A stretch of 64,000 nt of DNA from Rheinheimera oceanensis (GTDB lineage Bacteria; Pseudomonadota; Gammaproteobacteria; Enterobacterales; Alteromonadaceae): assembly GCF_018831085.1 (NCBI RefSeq), contig NZ_JAGPNM010000010.1, positions 1-64,000 on the forward strand, in the 5' to 3' direction. The notes under the pieces are model-generated. The model was not told where the DNA came from, searched no databases, and was given only the letters and a program-made list of their open reading frames with translations. How positions within the stretch are numbered: position 1 is the first letter of the stretch; every line of letters begins with the position of its first letter. The position numbers were made by a program, and so were the translations under genes. Below are positions 25,139 through 34,952 of the stretch, in pieces.

Positions 25139-25519
25139 GTGACTGATCAAAATGCGGCGTTGGCGCGCAAATCAGCTTATAAGCTGGTACTGTGCCAGCT
25201 TGCAGTAGCCGGGGTTATAGCACTGGCTTTTTTTTTAGCTGCCGATGCAGCAGCAGCCAAATCCGCCTTTAAGGGTGGTTTGGTAGCAGTAATACCGAAT
25301 TGTGTATTTGTGTTTTTTGCGTTTCGTTACAGCGCACTACATAACGCAAATGCAGTACTGGCAGCCTTTATGCGGGGGCAGTCATTAAAATTAATTTTAA
25401 CCGCTGTGCTTTTAGCCGTCGTATTTACGCAGCAACAACTGGTTCCAGGTATTTTTTTAACCGGTTTTCTGCTTACGCTGTTAGCACAATGGACAGCACC
25501 GGTTTTTTTTAAACATTAA
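25139..25519 (+). CDS. atpI: ATP synthase accessory subunit I
   Basis: 126 aa from GTG 25139 with GGGGGAC upstream. Four hydrophobic segments (about 17-35, 42-60, 76-96 and 100-120), as usual for AtpI, which helps assemble the c-ring or supply Mg2+. It is the first gene of the atp operon, 143 bp after parB, and the operon promoter should lie in that gap. Confidence 0.9.
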   Translation: MTDQNAALARKSAYKLVLCQLAVAGVIALAFFLAADAAAAKSAFKGGLVAVIPNCVFVFFAFRYSALHNANAVLAAFMRGQSLKLILTAVLLAVVFTQQQLVPGIFLTGFLLTLLAQWTAPVFFKH

Positions 25520-25533
25520 CAATGGGATGAAAC

Positions 25534-26394
25534 ATGGCTGCAGGTGAAGAGTTAACCCTCTCTGGCCATATTCAGCACCACCTTACTAACGCCAAAATGT
25601 GTACCGTTGATGGTAGCGTTGCATTTAATAAAGCGTGTAGTGAGGCCGGGTTCTGGACATGGCATGTCGATACATTAGCGTGGTCTATTGGCCTTGGTTT
25701 GTTGTTTCTGTGGATTTTCCGCAGTGCAGCAACAAAAGCCACTACCGGCGTTCCGGGTAAGTTTCAGTGCTTTATTGAAATGGTAGTGGAGCTGGTTGCC
25801 ACTAACGTTAAAGACACTTATCACGGTAAAAGTAAGCTTATAGCACCACTGGCACTGACTATCTTTGTCTGGGTGTTTCTGATGAACCTGATGGACTTAA
25901 TTCCGGTAGATTTCCTGCCCGCTTTTGCCGGTTTTGTCGGTGAGCAAGCCCTGGGTATGGACAGCCACGATGTGTACATGAAAATTGTACCTACGACCGA
26001 TATCAACTTAACGGCTGCACTGGCCATCGGGGTATTTATCCTGATGATCGGTTATTCAATTCGTATTAAAGGCGTATTGGGCTTTATTAAAGAATTAACA
26101 CTGCACCCGTTTAGCAGCAAAAACCTACCACTGCAAATTGCGCTGATCCCGTTCAACCTATTACTGGAAACCATCGCCTTAGTTGCCAAGCCGTTTTCAC
26201 TGGCACTGCGGTTATTCGGTAACCTGTACGCTGGCGAGATGATCTTTATCCTGATTGGTGCTATCGGCCTGATGCAGTTACCACTGCACTTTGTCTGGGC
26301 GGTATTCCATATTCTGGTAATAGTGCTGCAGGCCTTTGTATTTATGATGCTGACCATTGTTTACTTAAGCATGGCCAGTTCAGATAACCACTGA
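25534..26394 (+). CDS. atpB: F0F1 ATP synthase subunit a
   Basis: 286 aa, five to six transmembrane helices. The essential Arg lies in SLALRLFGNLYAGEMI (about residues 226-241). This stator subunit forms the proton half-channels facing the c-ring in the inner membrane. It has the longer N-terminus found in marine gammaproteobacteria and lies 14 bp after atpI. Confidence 0.97.
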   Translation: MAAGEELTLSGHIQHHLTNAKMCTVDGSVAFNKACSEAGFWTWHVDTLAWSIGLGLLFLWIFRSAATKATTGVPGKFQCFIEMVVELVATNVKDTYHGKSKLIAPLALTIFVWVFLMNLMDLIPVDFLPAFAGFVGEQALGMDSHDVYMKIVPTTDINLTAALAIGVFILMIGYSIRIKGVLGFIKELTLHPFSSKNLPLQIALIPFNLLLETIALVAKPFSLALRLFGNLYAGEMIFILIGAIGLMQLPLHFVWAVFHILVIVLQAFVFMMLTIVYLSMASSDNH

Positions 26395-26439
26395 TTTTTT
26401 TAAACTTTAACTTTAACTATTGAAATATCGGAGAAAAAA

Positions 26440-26673
26440 ATGGAACTAGTATTAGGTCTTAAATTAATCGCAGTTGCTATGTTAATCGGTTTCGGTGCTA
26501 TCGGTACTGCACTGGGTTTCGGTAACATGGGTGGTAAGTTCTTAGAAGCTTGTGCGCGTCAACCAGAACTGGCTCCTTCACTGCAAGTTAAAATGTTCAT
26601 CCTGGCAGGTCTGATCGACGCCGTTGCGATGATTGGCGTTGGTATCGCCATGTACATGTTGTTCGCAATGTAA
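26440..26673 (+). CDS. atpE: F0F1 ATP synthase subunit c
   Basis: 77 aa, a two-helix hairpin. The polar loop is ARQPE and the proton-carrying acid is the Asp of GLIDAVAMIGVG (about residue 60) in helix 2. It forms the rotor ring. The GGAGAAAAAAATG start region is strong, as expected for the most abundant subunit. Confidence 0.97.
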   Translation: MELVLGLKLIAVAMLIGFGAIGTALGFGNMGGKFLEACARQPELAPSLQVKMFILAGLIDAVAMIGVGIAMYMLFAM

Positions 26674-26722
26674 TTGACGCTTTGTGTTATTCCGAACAAC
26701 TGTTAACTAAGGAGGAGCGGTC

Positions 26723-27193
26723 GTGAATTTAAACGCCACTCTGCTAGGCGAATTAATCGCATTTGCGGTGTTCGTGCTGTTCTGTATGAAATTTGTATGG
26801 CCGCCGCTGATCAATGCGATCGAAGCGCGCCAGAAAAAAATTGCTGACGGTTTAGCAGCTTCTGATCGTGCGGAAAAAGACCTGGCATTAGCGCAGGACA
26901 AAGCCAAAGATCAGCTTAAAGATGCTAAAGCACAAGCTGCAGACATTATTGAGCAAGCGAAAAAACGCGAAGCCAAAATGCTGGATGAAGCCGTGCAAAA
27001 AGCCAATGCCGAACGTGAAAACATTCTGGCCATTGGCAGAGCAGAATTAGAAGCTGAGCGTAACCGTTTACGCGAAGAGCTGCGCAAGCAAGTTGCTGCA
27101 TTAGCAGTAGCCGGCGCAGAGAAAATTCTGCAACGTTCTATTGATGAAGCTGCTCACAGCGACATTCTGGAAAAACTGGTTCAAGAACTGTAA
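26723..27193 (+). CDS. atpF: F0F1 ATP synthase subunit b
   Basis: 156 aa from GTG 26723 with AAGGAGGAGCG upstream. One N-terminal membrane helix (about 5-26) is followed by a long charged coiled coil, the peripheral stalk that joins subunit a to delta. Length equals the E. coli protein. Confidence 0.97.
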   Translation: MNLNATLLGELIAFAVFVLFCMKFVWPPLINAIEARQKKIADGLAASDRAEKDLALAQDKAKDQLKDAKAQAADIIEQAKKREAKMLDEAVQKANAERENILAIGRAELEAERNRLREELRKQVAALAVAGAEKILQRSIDEAAHSDILEKLVQEL

Positions 27194-27205
27194 TGAGGAT
27201 GAGCT

Positions 27206-27739
27206 ATGTCTGATTTGACTAATATTGCTCGTCCTTACGCCAAAGCGGCCTTTGATTTTGCTGTAGAGCAAAAAGCACTGGACGCCTGGCTACAGATGTT
27301 GGCCTTTGCTGCAGAAGTAGCAAAGAATGACCAGGTTGGTGCTTATTTAGGTGCCAACGGTGCTGCTGACAAGCAGGCCGGTCTGTTTATTCAGGTATGT
27401 GGTGAGCAACTCAATGAGCACGGCCAAAACTTTATTAAAGTGATGGCAGAAAATCATCGCTTGTTGGCGTTGCCTGAAGTGTTAGCTGCCTTTATTGCGC
27501 TTAAAGCTGAGTTTGAAAAAGAAATCGACGTTACTGTGGTTTCTGCAACCAAGCTTTCCAAAGCACAACAAGACAAGTTAGCCGCAGCATTATCGCAACG
27601 TTTGGCACGCAAAGTTAAATTGAACTGTAGCGAAGATCCTGCAGTGGTTGGCGGCATGCTGATCAAAGCAGGTGACATGGTTATTGATGGCTCGGTCCGC
27701 GGTAAGCTGGACCGTTTAGCAACTGCGCTGCAGTCTTAA
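27206..27739 (+). CDS. atpH: F0F1 ATP synthase subunit delta
   Basis: 177 aa with the OSCP/delta pattern: IARPYAKAAFDFAVE at the N-terminus and VVGGMLIKAGDMVIDGSVRGKL near the C-terminus. It links the b stalk to the top of the alpha3beta3 hexamer. 12 bp after atpF. Confidence 0.97.
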   Translation: MSDLTNIARPYAKAAFDFAVEQKALDAWLQMLAFAAEVAKNDQVGAYLGANGAADKQAGLFIQVCGEQLNEHGQNFIKVMAENHRLLALPEVLAAFIALKAEFEKEIDVTVVSATKLSKAQQDKLAAALSQRLARKVKLNCSEDPAVVGGMLIKAGDMVIDGSVRGKLDRLATALQS

Positions 27740-27753
27740 TTGGGGAACAGAGA

Positions 27754-29295
27754 ATGCAACTGAATTCCACTGAAATATCAGAACTGATCAAAAGTCGTAT
27801 TGCTCAGTTCGAAGTGGTCAGTGAAGCTCGTAACGAAGGTACTATCGTTCAGGTAACTGATGGTATTATCCGTATCAATGGTCTTGCAGATTGTATGCAG
27901 GGCGAGATGATTGAGCTTCCTGGCAACCGCTATGCTATCGCGCTGAACTTAGAGCGCAACTCAGTTGGTGCCGTAGTTATGGGTCCGTATGCGGACTTAA
28001 CCGAAGGCACTAAAGTAAAAAGTACCGGCCGTATTTTAGAAGTACCGGTTGGCCCACAGCTGCTAGGCCGTGTGGTTAACACCTTAGGTGCACCTATCGA
28101 CGGTAAAGGCCCGATTGATGCTGCTGGTTTTGAACCGGTAGAAAAAATTGCCCCAGGCGTTATCGATCGTCAATCAGTAGATCAGCCAATGCAAACTGGC
28201 TATAAGTCTGTTGATGCGATGATCCCTATCGGCCGTGGTCAGCGTGAATTGTTAATCGGTGACCGTCAGACCGGTAAAACCGCACTGGCAATCGATGCGA
28301 TCATTAACCAGAAAGGCACTGGCGTTAAGTGTATCTATGTTGCAGTAGGCCAAAAAGCCTCTACCATCGCTAACGTAGTACGTAAGCTGGAAGAGCACGG
28401 CGCGCTGGCCCACACCATCGTGGTGGTGGCGTCTGCCTCTGAAGCCGCTGCCCTGCAGTTCCTGGCACCTTACGCTGGCTGTACTATGGGTGAATACTTC
28501 CGTGACCGCGGTGAAGATGCACTGATCGTATACGATGACCTGTCTAAGCAAGCTGTGGCTTACCGTCAGATCTCGTTACTGTTACGTCGTCCGCCAGGCC
28601 GTGAAGCTTACCCGGGTGACGTATTCTATTTACACTCACGTCTGCTGGAGCGCGCATCACGCGTTAATGCCGACTACGTTGAGCGTTACACCAACGGCGA
28701 AGTAAAAGGCAAAACCGGTTCATTAACCGCGCTGCCAATTATTGAAACTCAGGCCGGTGACGTTTCTGCGTTCGTTCCAACTAACGTAATTTCGATTACC
28801 GATGGTCAGATCTTCCTGGAAACTGACTTATTCAACGCCGGTATCCGCCCTGCGGTGAACGCCGGTATTTCGGTATCACGGGTAGGTGGTGCAGCGCAAA
28901 CTAAGATCATCAAGAAATTAGGTGGTGGTATTCGTCTGGCATTAGCCCAGTACTCAGAGCTGGCCGCGTTCGCGCAGTTCGCTTCTGACCTTGACGATGC
29001 GACCCGCGCTCAGCTAGAGCACGGCCAAAAGGTAACTGAGCTGATGAAACAGCTGCAGTACAGCCCGATGAGCGTTGCCGAAATGGGTGTGTCTATTTTC
29101 GCTATCGAAAAAGGCTTTATGAAAGATGTCGACGTGGCCAAAATCCTGGATTTTGAAGCCGGCTTAATCGCTTTCATGAAAGCTGAACACGCTGAGCTGA
29201 TGGCTGATATCGATAAAACCGGTAACTACAACGACCAAATCGAGTCTACGTTCAAAGCTGCCATTGAGAAATTCAAGGCAACGCAGACCTGGTAA
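27754..29295 (+). CDS. atpA: F0F1 ATP synthase subunit alpha
   Basis: 513 aa, the length of the E. coli protein. P-loop GDRQTGKTALAID (about residues 169-181), and the alpha-subunit signature PAVNAGISVSRVGGAAQ. It is the non-catalytic nucleotide-binding subunit of the F1 head and carries part of the beta catalytic site through its arginine finger. Confidence 0.98.
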   Translation: MQLNSTEISELIKSRIAQFEVVSEARNEGTIVQVTDGIIRINGLADCMQGEMIELPGNRYAIALNLERNSVGAVVMGPYADLTEGTKVKSTGRILEVPVGPQLLGRVVNTLGAPIDGKGPIDAAGFEPVEKIAPGVIDRQSVDQPMQTGYKSVDAMIPIGRGQRELLIGDRQTGKTALAIDAIINQKGTGVKCIYVAVGQKASTIANVVRKLEEHGALAHTIVVVASASEAAALQFLAPYAGCTMGEYFRDRGEDALIVYDDLSKQAVAYRQISLLLRRPPGREAYPGDVFYLHSRLLERASRVNADYVERYTNGEVKGKTGSLTALPIIETQAGDVSAFVPTNVISITDGQIFLETDLFNAGIRPAVNAGISVSRVGGAAQTKIIKKLGGGIRLALAQYSELAAFAQFASDLDDATRAQLEHGQKVTELMKQLQYSPMSVAEMGVSIFAIEKGFMKDVDVAKILDFEAGLIAFMKAEHAELMADIDKTGNYNDQIESTFKAAIEKFKATQTW

Positions 29296-29347
29296 GCAAT
29301 GCGGGTGGCTTGCCACCCCATTCGTTGAATGAAACGGAGATACAGTC

Positions 29348-30211
29348 ATGGCCGGTGGTAAAGAGATAAAAAGTAAGATCGGGAGTATTAATAATACTCG
29401 CAAGATCACCAGTGCTATGGAAAAAGTTGCGGTCAGCAAAATGCGCAAAGCGCAAGACCGTGTAGCTGCAACACGCCCATACGCTGAAGGTATGCGCAAA
29501 GTGATCGGTAACGTTGCCAATGGCAGCCTGGAATACCGCCATCCGTATTTAGCGGATCGTGAGGTAAAACGGGTTGGCTATATTGTCATTTCTACTGATC
29601 GTGGTCTTTGCGGTGGCCTGAATACCAACGAGTTTAAGAAAGTTGCCCTTGAGCTGAAAAGCTGGAAAGACAAAGGTGTAGATGCGCAGTTTGCTGTTAT
29701 CGGCAATAAAGCAACGGCCTTTTTCAAGCGTTTCGGTGGTAAGGTAGTAGCACAACAGGCGGGTTCAGGTGACGTACCACGTTTGGCTGATGTGATTGGT
29801 TCGGTAAAAGTGATGCTGCAGGCATTTAACGAAGGCCGGATTGACCGCTTATTTCTGGTGTACAACAAGTTTGTTAACACCATGAAACAAGAGCCAGTGA
29901 TCGATCAACTCTTACCTTTGCCAAAAGCAGATATTGAGCAAAAAGCACATAACTGGGATTACCTGTATGAGCCGGACCCACAACCTATCATCGATATGTT
30001 GATGGACCGTTTCATCGAATCGCAGGTTTATCAGGGCGTGGTAGAGAACTCTGCCAGCGAACACGCGGCGCGGATGGTAGCCATGAAGGCTGCAACCGAC
30101 AACGCCGGTAACCTGATGGACGACCTGAAGCTGGTGTACAACAAAGCACGTCAGGCGGCGATTACCCAGGAGCTTAGCGAAATCGTCGCAGGTGCGGCAG
30201 CTGTAGGCTAA
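29348..30211 (+). CDS. atpG: F0F1 ATP synthase subunit gamma
   Basis: 287 aa. The N-terminal helix carries IKSKIGSINNTRKITSAMEK and the C-terminal signature AARMVAMKAATDNAG is present. The two termini form the coiled-coil rotor shaft inside the alpha3beta3 head. A GAAACGGAGA ribosome binding site precedes ATG 29348. Confidence 0.98.
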   Translation: MAGGKEIKSKIGSINNTRKITSAMEKVAVSKMRKAQDRVAATRPYAEGMRKVIGNVANGSLEYRHPYLADREVKRVGYIVISTDRGLCGGLNTNEFKKVALELKSWKDKGVDAQFAVIGNKATAFFKRFGGKVVAQQAGSGDVPRLADVIGSVKVMLQAFNEGRIDRLFLVYNKFVNTMKQEPVIDQLLPLPKADIEQKAHNWDYLYEPDPQPIIDMLMDRFIESQVYQGVVENSASEHAARMVAMKAATDNAGNLMDDLKLVYNKARQAAITQELSEIVAGAAAVG

Positions 30212-30244
30212 GGTAAACAGTTTTGAGAAATTTGAGGAAACATC

Positions 30245-31630
30245 ATGAGTCAAGGTAAGGTCGTCCAAATCATTGGCGCCGTTGTGGATATCGATTTTCC
30301 ACAAGATGCGGTACCTGGTATCTATGACGCGTTAAACGTGACTGACGGTGATCTGGCTGGTTTAGTGCTGGAAGTACAGCAGCAGCTGGGTGGCGGTACA
30401 GTTCGTACTATCGCGTTAGGTACTACAGACGGTTTACGTCGCGGCGCTGCCGTGTCTAACACCGGTAAAGCAATTCACGTTCCGGTGGGTAAAGCCACAC
30501 TGGGTCGTATTATGAACGTATTGGGTGAGCCAATTGACGAAGCAGGCCCAATCGGTGAAGAAGAGCGTATGCCTATTCACCGCGCTGCGCCAAGCTACGA
30601 AGATCAGGCTGCATCTAACGCCCTGCTGGAAACCGGTATCAAGGTTATCGACCTGGTATGCCCGTTCGCCAAAGGTGGTAAAGTTGGTCTGTTCGGTGGT
30701 GCCGGTGTAGGTAAAACCGTAAACATGATGGAACTGATCCGTAACATCGCGATCGAGCACAGCGGCTACTCAGTATTCGCCGGTGTAGGTGAGCGTACCC
30801 GTGAAGGTAACGACTTCTATCACGAGATGAAAGACTCTAACGTACTGGATAAAGTATCGTTAGTGTATGGTCAGATGAACGAGCCACCAGGCAACCGTTT
30901 ACGCGTAGCGTTAACCGGCTTAACCATGGCGGAAAAATTCCGTGATGAAGGCCGTGACGTACTGTTCTTCGTTGATAACATCTACCGTTACACGCTGGCC
31001 GGTACCGAAGTGTCTGCACTTTTAGGCCGTATGCCATCAGCGGTAGGTTACCAGCCAACGCTGGCAGAAGAGATGGGTGCGTTACAAGAGCGTATCACCT
31101 CTACTAAGACCGGTTCTATCACGTCAATCCAGGCCGTATACGTACCTGCGGATGACTTAACTGACCCGTCACCAGCCACTACGTTCTCTCACTTAGATGC
31201 GACCGTAGTACTGAGCCGTAACATCGCGTCACTGGGTATTTACCCGGCGATCGACCCACTGGATTCAACTTCACGTCAGTTAGATCCACTGGTAATCGGT
31301 AAAGAGCACTATGAAGTAGCGCGTGGCGTACAATCTGTACTGCAGCGTTACAAAGAGCTGAAAGATATTATCGCGATCCTGGGTATGGACGAACTGTCTG
31401 ATGAAGACCGTACTACTGTATACCGCGCGCGTAAAATTCAGCGCTTCCTGTCTCAGCCATTCTTCGTAGCAGAAGTATTCACCGGCTCACCAGGTAAGTA
31501 CGTACCGCTGAAAGAAACTATCCGTGGCTTTAAAGGCATTCTGGACGGCGAGTTCGACCATATGCCAGAGCAGGCGTTCTACATGGTTGGTTCAATCGAC
31601 GAAGCGATCGAAAAAGCGAAGAAACTGTAA
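30245..31630 (+). CDS. atpD: F0F1 ATP synthase subunit beta
   Basis: 461 aa. P-loop GGAGVGKTVNMMELI (about residues 150-164), the catalytic Glu in GVGERTREGND, and the PSAVGYQPTLAEEMG signature. It is the catalytic subunit that makes ATP. Codon use is strongly biased, as in highly expressed genes. Confidence 0.98.
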   Translation: MSQGKVVQIIGAVVDIDFPQDAVPGIYDALNVTDGDLAGLVLEVQQQLGGGTVRTIALGTTDGLRRGAAVSNTGKAIHVPVGKATLGRIMNVLGEPIDEAGPIGEEERMPIHRAAPSYEDQAASNALLETGIKVIDLVCPFAKGGKVGLFGGAGVGKTVNMMELIRNIAIEHSGYSVFAGVGERTREGNDFYHEMKDSNVLDKVSLVYGQMNEPPGNRLRVALTGLTMAEKFRDEGRDVLFFVDNIYRYTLAGTEVSALLGRMPSAVGYQPTLAEEMGALQERITSTKTGSITSIQAVYVPADDLTDPSPATTFSHLDATVVLSRNIASLGIYPAIDPLDSTSRQLDPLVIGKEHYEVARGVQSVLQRYKELKDIIAILGMDELSDEDRTTVYRARKIQRFLSQPFFVAEVFTGSPGKYVPLKETIRGFKGILDGEFDHMPEQAFYMVGSIDEAIEKAKKL

Positions 31631-31653
31631 GTTCAGGCTTTAGGAGAGCGGAG

Positions 31654-32070
31654 ATGGCGATGACAGTGCAACTGGATGTAGTAAGTGCCGAAGAAAAAAT
31701 TTTCTCCGGCCTTGTCGAATCCGTGCAGGTCACAGGCAGTGAGGGCGAGTTGGGTATTTTACCTTTCCACGCCCCGTTACTGACCACCCTGAAACCTGGC
31801 ATGGTCCGTATCGTGAAACAATTTGGCGAAGAACACGTGATATACGTAGCCGGCGGTGTACTTGAAGTACAACCCGATACCATCACCGTACTGGCCGATG
31901 TCGCGGTACGCGGCGAAGACTTAGACGAGCAAGCCGCTTTAGACGCACAAAAACGTGCTGAAGAAGCGATGCAACACGCTGGCGCAGACTTCAACTATGC
32001 TGAAGCTGCCGCGCAACTGGCCGAAGCCATTGCTCAGCTACGTATTATTCAGAAAATGCGTAAAAAATAA
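31654..32070 (+). CDS. atpC: F0F1 ATP synthase subunit epsilon
   Basis: 138 aa. An N-terminal beta-sandwich (VQLDVVSAEEKIFSG; GELGILPFHAPLLTTLKPG) is followed by a helical hairpin. It couples gamma to the c-ring and inhibits ATP hydrolysis. Start could be ATG 31654 or ATG 31660. Last gene of the operon; an intrinsic terminator follows. Confidence 0.96.
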   Translation: MAMTVQLDVVSAEEKIFSGLVESVQVTGSEGELGILPFHAPLLTTLKPGMVRIVKQFGEEHVIYVAGGVLEVQPDTITVLADVAVRGEDLDEQAALDAQKRAEEAMQHAGADFNYAEAAAQLAEAIAQLRIIQKMRKK

Positions 32071-32088
32071 GTTCGGGTTCCGAAATAT

Positions 32089-32117
32089 AAAAAGCCACCT
32101 CAGGGTGGCTTTTTTGT
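32089..32117 (+). terminator. Terminator of the atp operon
   Basis: AAAAGCCACC, a short loop and GGTGGCTTTTTT form a GC-rich hairpin with a T-run, 20 bp after the atpC stop codon. The A-run on its left would let it work in both directions. Confidence 0.9.
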
Positions 32118-32130
32118 TGTCAGCCTTAAA

Positions 32131-32149
32131 CCACCTCCTATGGAGGTGG
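32131..32149. repeat. Left-end hairpin of the IS200-like element
   Basis: Perfect CCACCTCC-TAT-GGAGGTGG hairpin, identical to the right-end copy. Such hairpins are bound by TnpA in single-strand transposition. Confidence 0.8.
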
Positions 32150-32235
32150 TGATCGTTCAGTCGGGGCTATGCCCGTAGAGTCCCCATGTTAGATACTTCG
32201 CTCGTTTGTAACCAGCAAATGAGGAAGTAAATAAC

Positions 32236-32683
32236 ATGAGTAGATATGAATCCGCATCACACGTCTTCTATCGGTGCCAGTATCACATCGTTTGGACGCC
32301 GAAGTACAGATACAAGATCTTAACGGGTAACCTTGGCAAGGAGCTTTACCGTGCAATCTATGTGTATTGTTCAATGAAAAGATGCACGGTAGTAGAGCTT
32401 AATGTGCAGATAGATCACGTGCATTTAGTGGTGAGCGCCGCCGAATGTAAGCGTATCGGAATTGATGGGGGTTCTGAAAGGTAGAACGGCAATCAGGCTG
32501 TTCAATAAGTTTCCGTATCTTCGCAAGAAGAAGTTGTGGGGCAATCACTTTTGGCAGCGGGGCTACTTCGTGGATTCGGTAGGGGCGAATGAAGAAATCA
32601 TCCGTCGCTATGTCAGGCATCAGGATAAAGTGGCGAGAGAAGATGAGGAACGTCAATTAAGGCTGGATGTCGAAAATAATTAA
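32236..32683 (+). pseudogene. tnpA: Frameshifted IS200-type transposase TnpA
   Basis: The first frame (from 32236) reads HIVWTPKYR and the HUH motif DHVHLVV, then runs off into non-homologous residues before a stop at 32482. The second frame picks up as VSVSELMGVLKGRTAIRLF at about 32430 and ends with the tyrosine motif RRYVRHQ. A one-base indel near 32435-32445 separates them. Family length (about 150 aa) is restored only if both frames are joined. Either the copy is dead or, less likely, it uses frameshifting. Confidence 0.8.
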
Positions 32684-32710
32684 GCCCCCTTACAGGGGGC
32701 CAACGCAAAG

Positions 32711-32729
32711 CCACCTCCTATGGAGGTGG
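32711..32729. repeat. Right-end hairpin of the IS200-like element
   Basis: Perfect copy of the left-end hairpin, 28 bp after the transposase stop codon. Just before it, a GCCCCC/GGGGGC stem (32684-32700) could end transposase transcription. Confidence 0.8.
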
Positions 32730-32864
32730 ATTTTTACTGCTGAGTTTTATGTTTGCAGCCAGATAGGGAACAATGTTGATTAATATTCCGTTATCTTTAT
32801 TATGTGAATATAAGTAAATTAAAAATTAACACTTTAATTGTTAATTTAATCCTGGTGGCAACAA

Positions 32865-34952
32865 ATGAAGATTGTTGATCTCGGTGAGTTCAGGGTTGAT
32901 ATACAGGAGCGCCGGCTATATTGCCAGCACGAAGAATTGGCGGCCGAGCCAAAAGTAATAGAAGTATTGTGCTACTTTATTCAACATGCTGATCGTTTTG
33001 TCAGTTTACAGGAGTTACATCAGCAGGTTTGGCAGGGGCGTGTTGTTACCGATACGGCGGTAAGACGCACAGTAAGTAAATTAAGGGCTTTATTAGGCGA
33101 CAATGATGCCGAGCAGCCCAAATATATCCGTTCGCAAATGAAGCGGGGTTATCAACTGGTGTGTCCTGCATTTGAATCGCAGACACTGCCGGCCGAAAAA
33201 GTAAAACCGCAGCATGGAGTAACGCCAAGTTTGGAAGCTCGTGTTTCTGTTAAGCGGCCTGGATACCGGAGCATCATTGCGTCAGGCATATTGTTGACAG
33301 CATTATTAAGTTTCGGCTGGCTATACTTCCAGCCAGCACAGGGCCTGCAAGCAGATTTACAGCAAGTAATTTTAGATATTCCCGGGCAAAAGGCCAGCCT
33401 TGCTGTGTCGGCGGATGGCCGTTATCAGGCCTTTGTTGGCAGGGTTAACAACAGTGATAACTGGCAGTTATTTTTATATGATACAGCTACTGCTCAACTG
33501 ACAAAGATTTCAACTCCAGTACCACATGTGCGTTTTGTCGATTTTGTTGCCGACGATACCTTGCTGGCGTATGTTGGTTTTCGTGCAGATCACGCCGAGT
33601 TCTATTTGCAGCCGTTGTCTAATCTTGCCGCTGCGCCGGAAAAGATCACTATGCCGGATTTACCAATTTTAGCTGGCCCCTTGGCATTGCCGGACAACCG
33701 GTTATTGATTGCCGGTGGCGAAACCTACAATGGCAATATTCACTACTACCAGTATGATTTAACGCAGAAAACAACCCGTCAGTTTAGTTACAGTAGCGCT
33801 GTCGGTGTGCAGGATGCATATGCCAGGCTATCACCCGACAAGAGTCAAATAGCCTTAATTCGTGTAAATATTGCCGAGCGTAAGCTGTATCTACAGCTCT
33901 ACAGGCTGGCAGACAAAGAGCTGGTGTATGAGCGTTTACTCAGTAATGAACTGACAGATACCCGTATAGCCTGGATAAATAATACTGAGCTGCTGATAAA
34001 GCGTAATGATAGCTTTGAGCAACTGCATCTTGCTGATTATAAGCTGAGTGCACTGAATAATACCGTCCATAGCGTCAAAGAGCTGGTATTGGATGGCAAG
34101 GGGCGATACTTTGCCATTCTCCGCAAAGCGGCAGAACAACAAATATATAAAACCCGCTGGCCATTTCGTGAGGGATTTAATCAGCACTTACAGCTCGGCC
34201 CCCAGGTATTAGCTTTACATTTTAGCCAGGATCACCAGTATTATTGGCTAATAGAGCAGCAAGATAAGCAATATCTTTTATCCCGTTATTATCCGGATAC
34301 TGCGCAGCGTCAATTAGTTATGCAGTCAGAGGCCAGTTTCACGCTGTTGGATCAGGCACCTGCTTCTGCTTTGTTGCTGTTAAAGCGTAATAACCGGCTC
34401 GAACTGCTAGATGTTAATAGTGGTATGTCAGCAAATGTATCTATGCGTACACAACAGGTAGATCAGGGGGTATTTGCTGCTGATGGTTCCGCGGTGTATT
34501 TTCCTGTATTCAGTGCCGGACAATGGCAAGTCATGCAATACGACCTGGCGTCAGCATCACAGCATTTACTACTACAGGATTACCGCTACCTGGAGCCCTA
34601 TAAAGAGGGATATCTGGGGGCTGATTCTGGCGGCCGCTTGTGGCTGTTAGATAAACAGTTTGAGCAGCAACAGTTACTGTATCAGGGGATTCACTTTGAT
34701 CTTGATTATAAGTTTATGTTGCGTAAAGAGCAGCTAAGTATAGTGCATCGTACGCTGATGTCAGATTGGCAACTGGTAAGTATTGATCTGCAGCAGCATA
34801 CCAACTGGCAACGCAGCCTGCCTTTTAATGAATTCAGTTTAAATTTTTCATTGGATGCATCTGGTAATGAACTACTGTTTTTTAAACCAAGAGTTGATAC
34901 AAATCAGCTGGTTAGCGGTGGTTATAACTTTGGTTATAAATCTATTTTGTAA
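32865..34952 (+). CDS. CadC-like membrane transcriptional regulator with a beta-propeller-like sensor domain
   Basis: 695 aa. Residues 1-100 form an OmpR/CadC-type winged helix (VIEVLCYFIQHADRFVSLQELHQQVW; TAVRRTVSKLRALLG; YIRSQMKRGYQLV). One membrane helix follows at about 135-155 (IIASGILLTALLSFGWLYF). The rest is periplasmic, rich in repeated beta-strand motifs (SADGRYQAF; LSPDKSQIALIRV; SLDASGNELLFF) like TolB-type propellers. Such one-component regulators sense a periplasmic signal and bind DNA directly. It precedes a small secreted peptide gene and a LuxR-type regulator, so it may control the lanthipeptide cluster (inference). Confidence 0.8.
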   Translation: MKIVDLGEFRVDIQERRLYCQHEELAAEPKVIEVLCYFIQHADRFVSLQELHQQVWQGRVVTDTAVRRTVSKLRALLGDNDAEQPKYIRSQMKRGYQLVCPAFESQTLPAEKVKPQHGVTPSLEARVSVKRPGYRSIIASGILLTALLSFGWLYFQPAQGLQADLQQVILDIPGQKASLAVSADGRYQAFVGRVNNSDNWQLFLYDTATAQLTKISTPVPHVRFVDFVADDTLLAYVGFRADHAEFYLQPLSNLAAAPEKITMPDLPILAGPLALPDNRLLIAGGETYNGNIHYYQYDLTQKTTRQFSYSSAVGVQDAYARLSPDKSQIALIRVNIAERKLYLQLYRLADKELVYERLLSNELTDTRIAWINNTELLIKRNDSFEQLHLADYKLSALNNTVHSVKELVLDGKGRYFAILRKAAEQQIYKTRWPFREGFNQHLQLGPQVLALHFSQDHQYYWLIEQQDKQYLLSRYYPDTAQRQLVMQSEASFTLLDQAPASALLLLKRNNRLELLDVNSGMSANVSMRTQQVDQGVFAADGSAVYFPVFSAGQWQVMQYDLASASQHLLLQDYRYLEPYKEGYLGADSGGRLWLLDKQFEQQQLLYQGIHFDLDYKFMLRKEQLSIVHRTLMSDWQLVSIDLQQHTNWQRSLPFNEFSLNFSLDASGNELLFFKPRVDTNQLVSGGYNFGYKSIL

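Larger units (their letters stand above)
32123..32735 (+). mobile_element. IS200/IS605-family insertion sequence (IS200-like)
   Basis: A Y1-transposase reading frame lies between two identical 19-nt hairpins, CCACCTCCTATGGAGGTGG at 32131-32149 and 32711-32729, the subterminal hairpins expected at the left and right ends. There are no terminal inverted repeats and no tnpB. It sits just behind the atp terminator, so it disrupts no gene. Outer limits are approximate. Confidence 0.8.
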
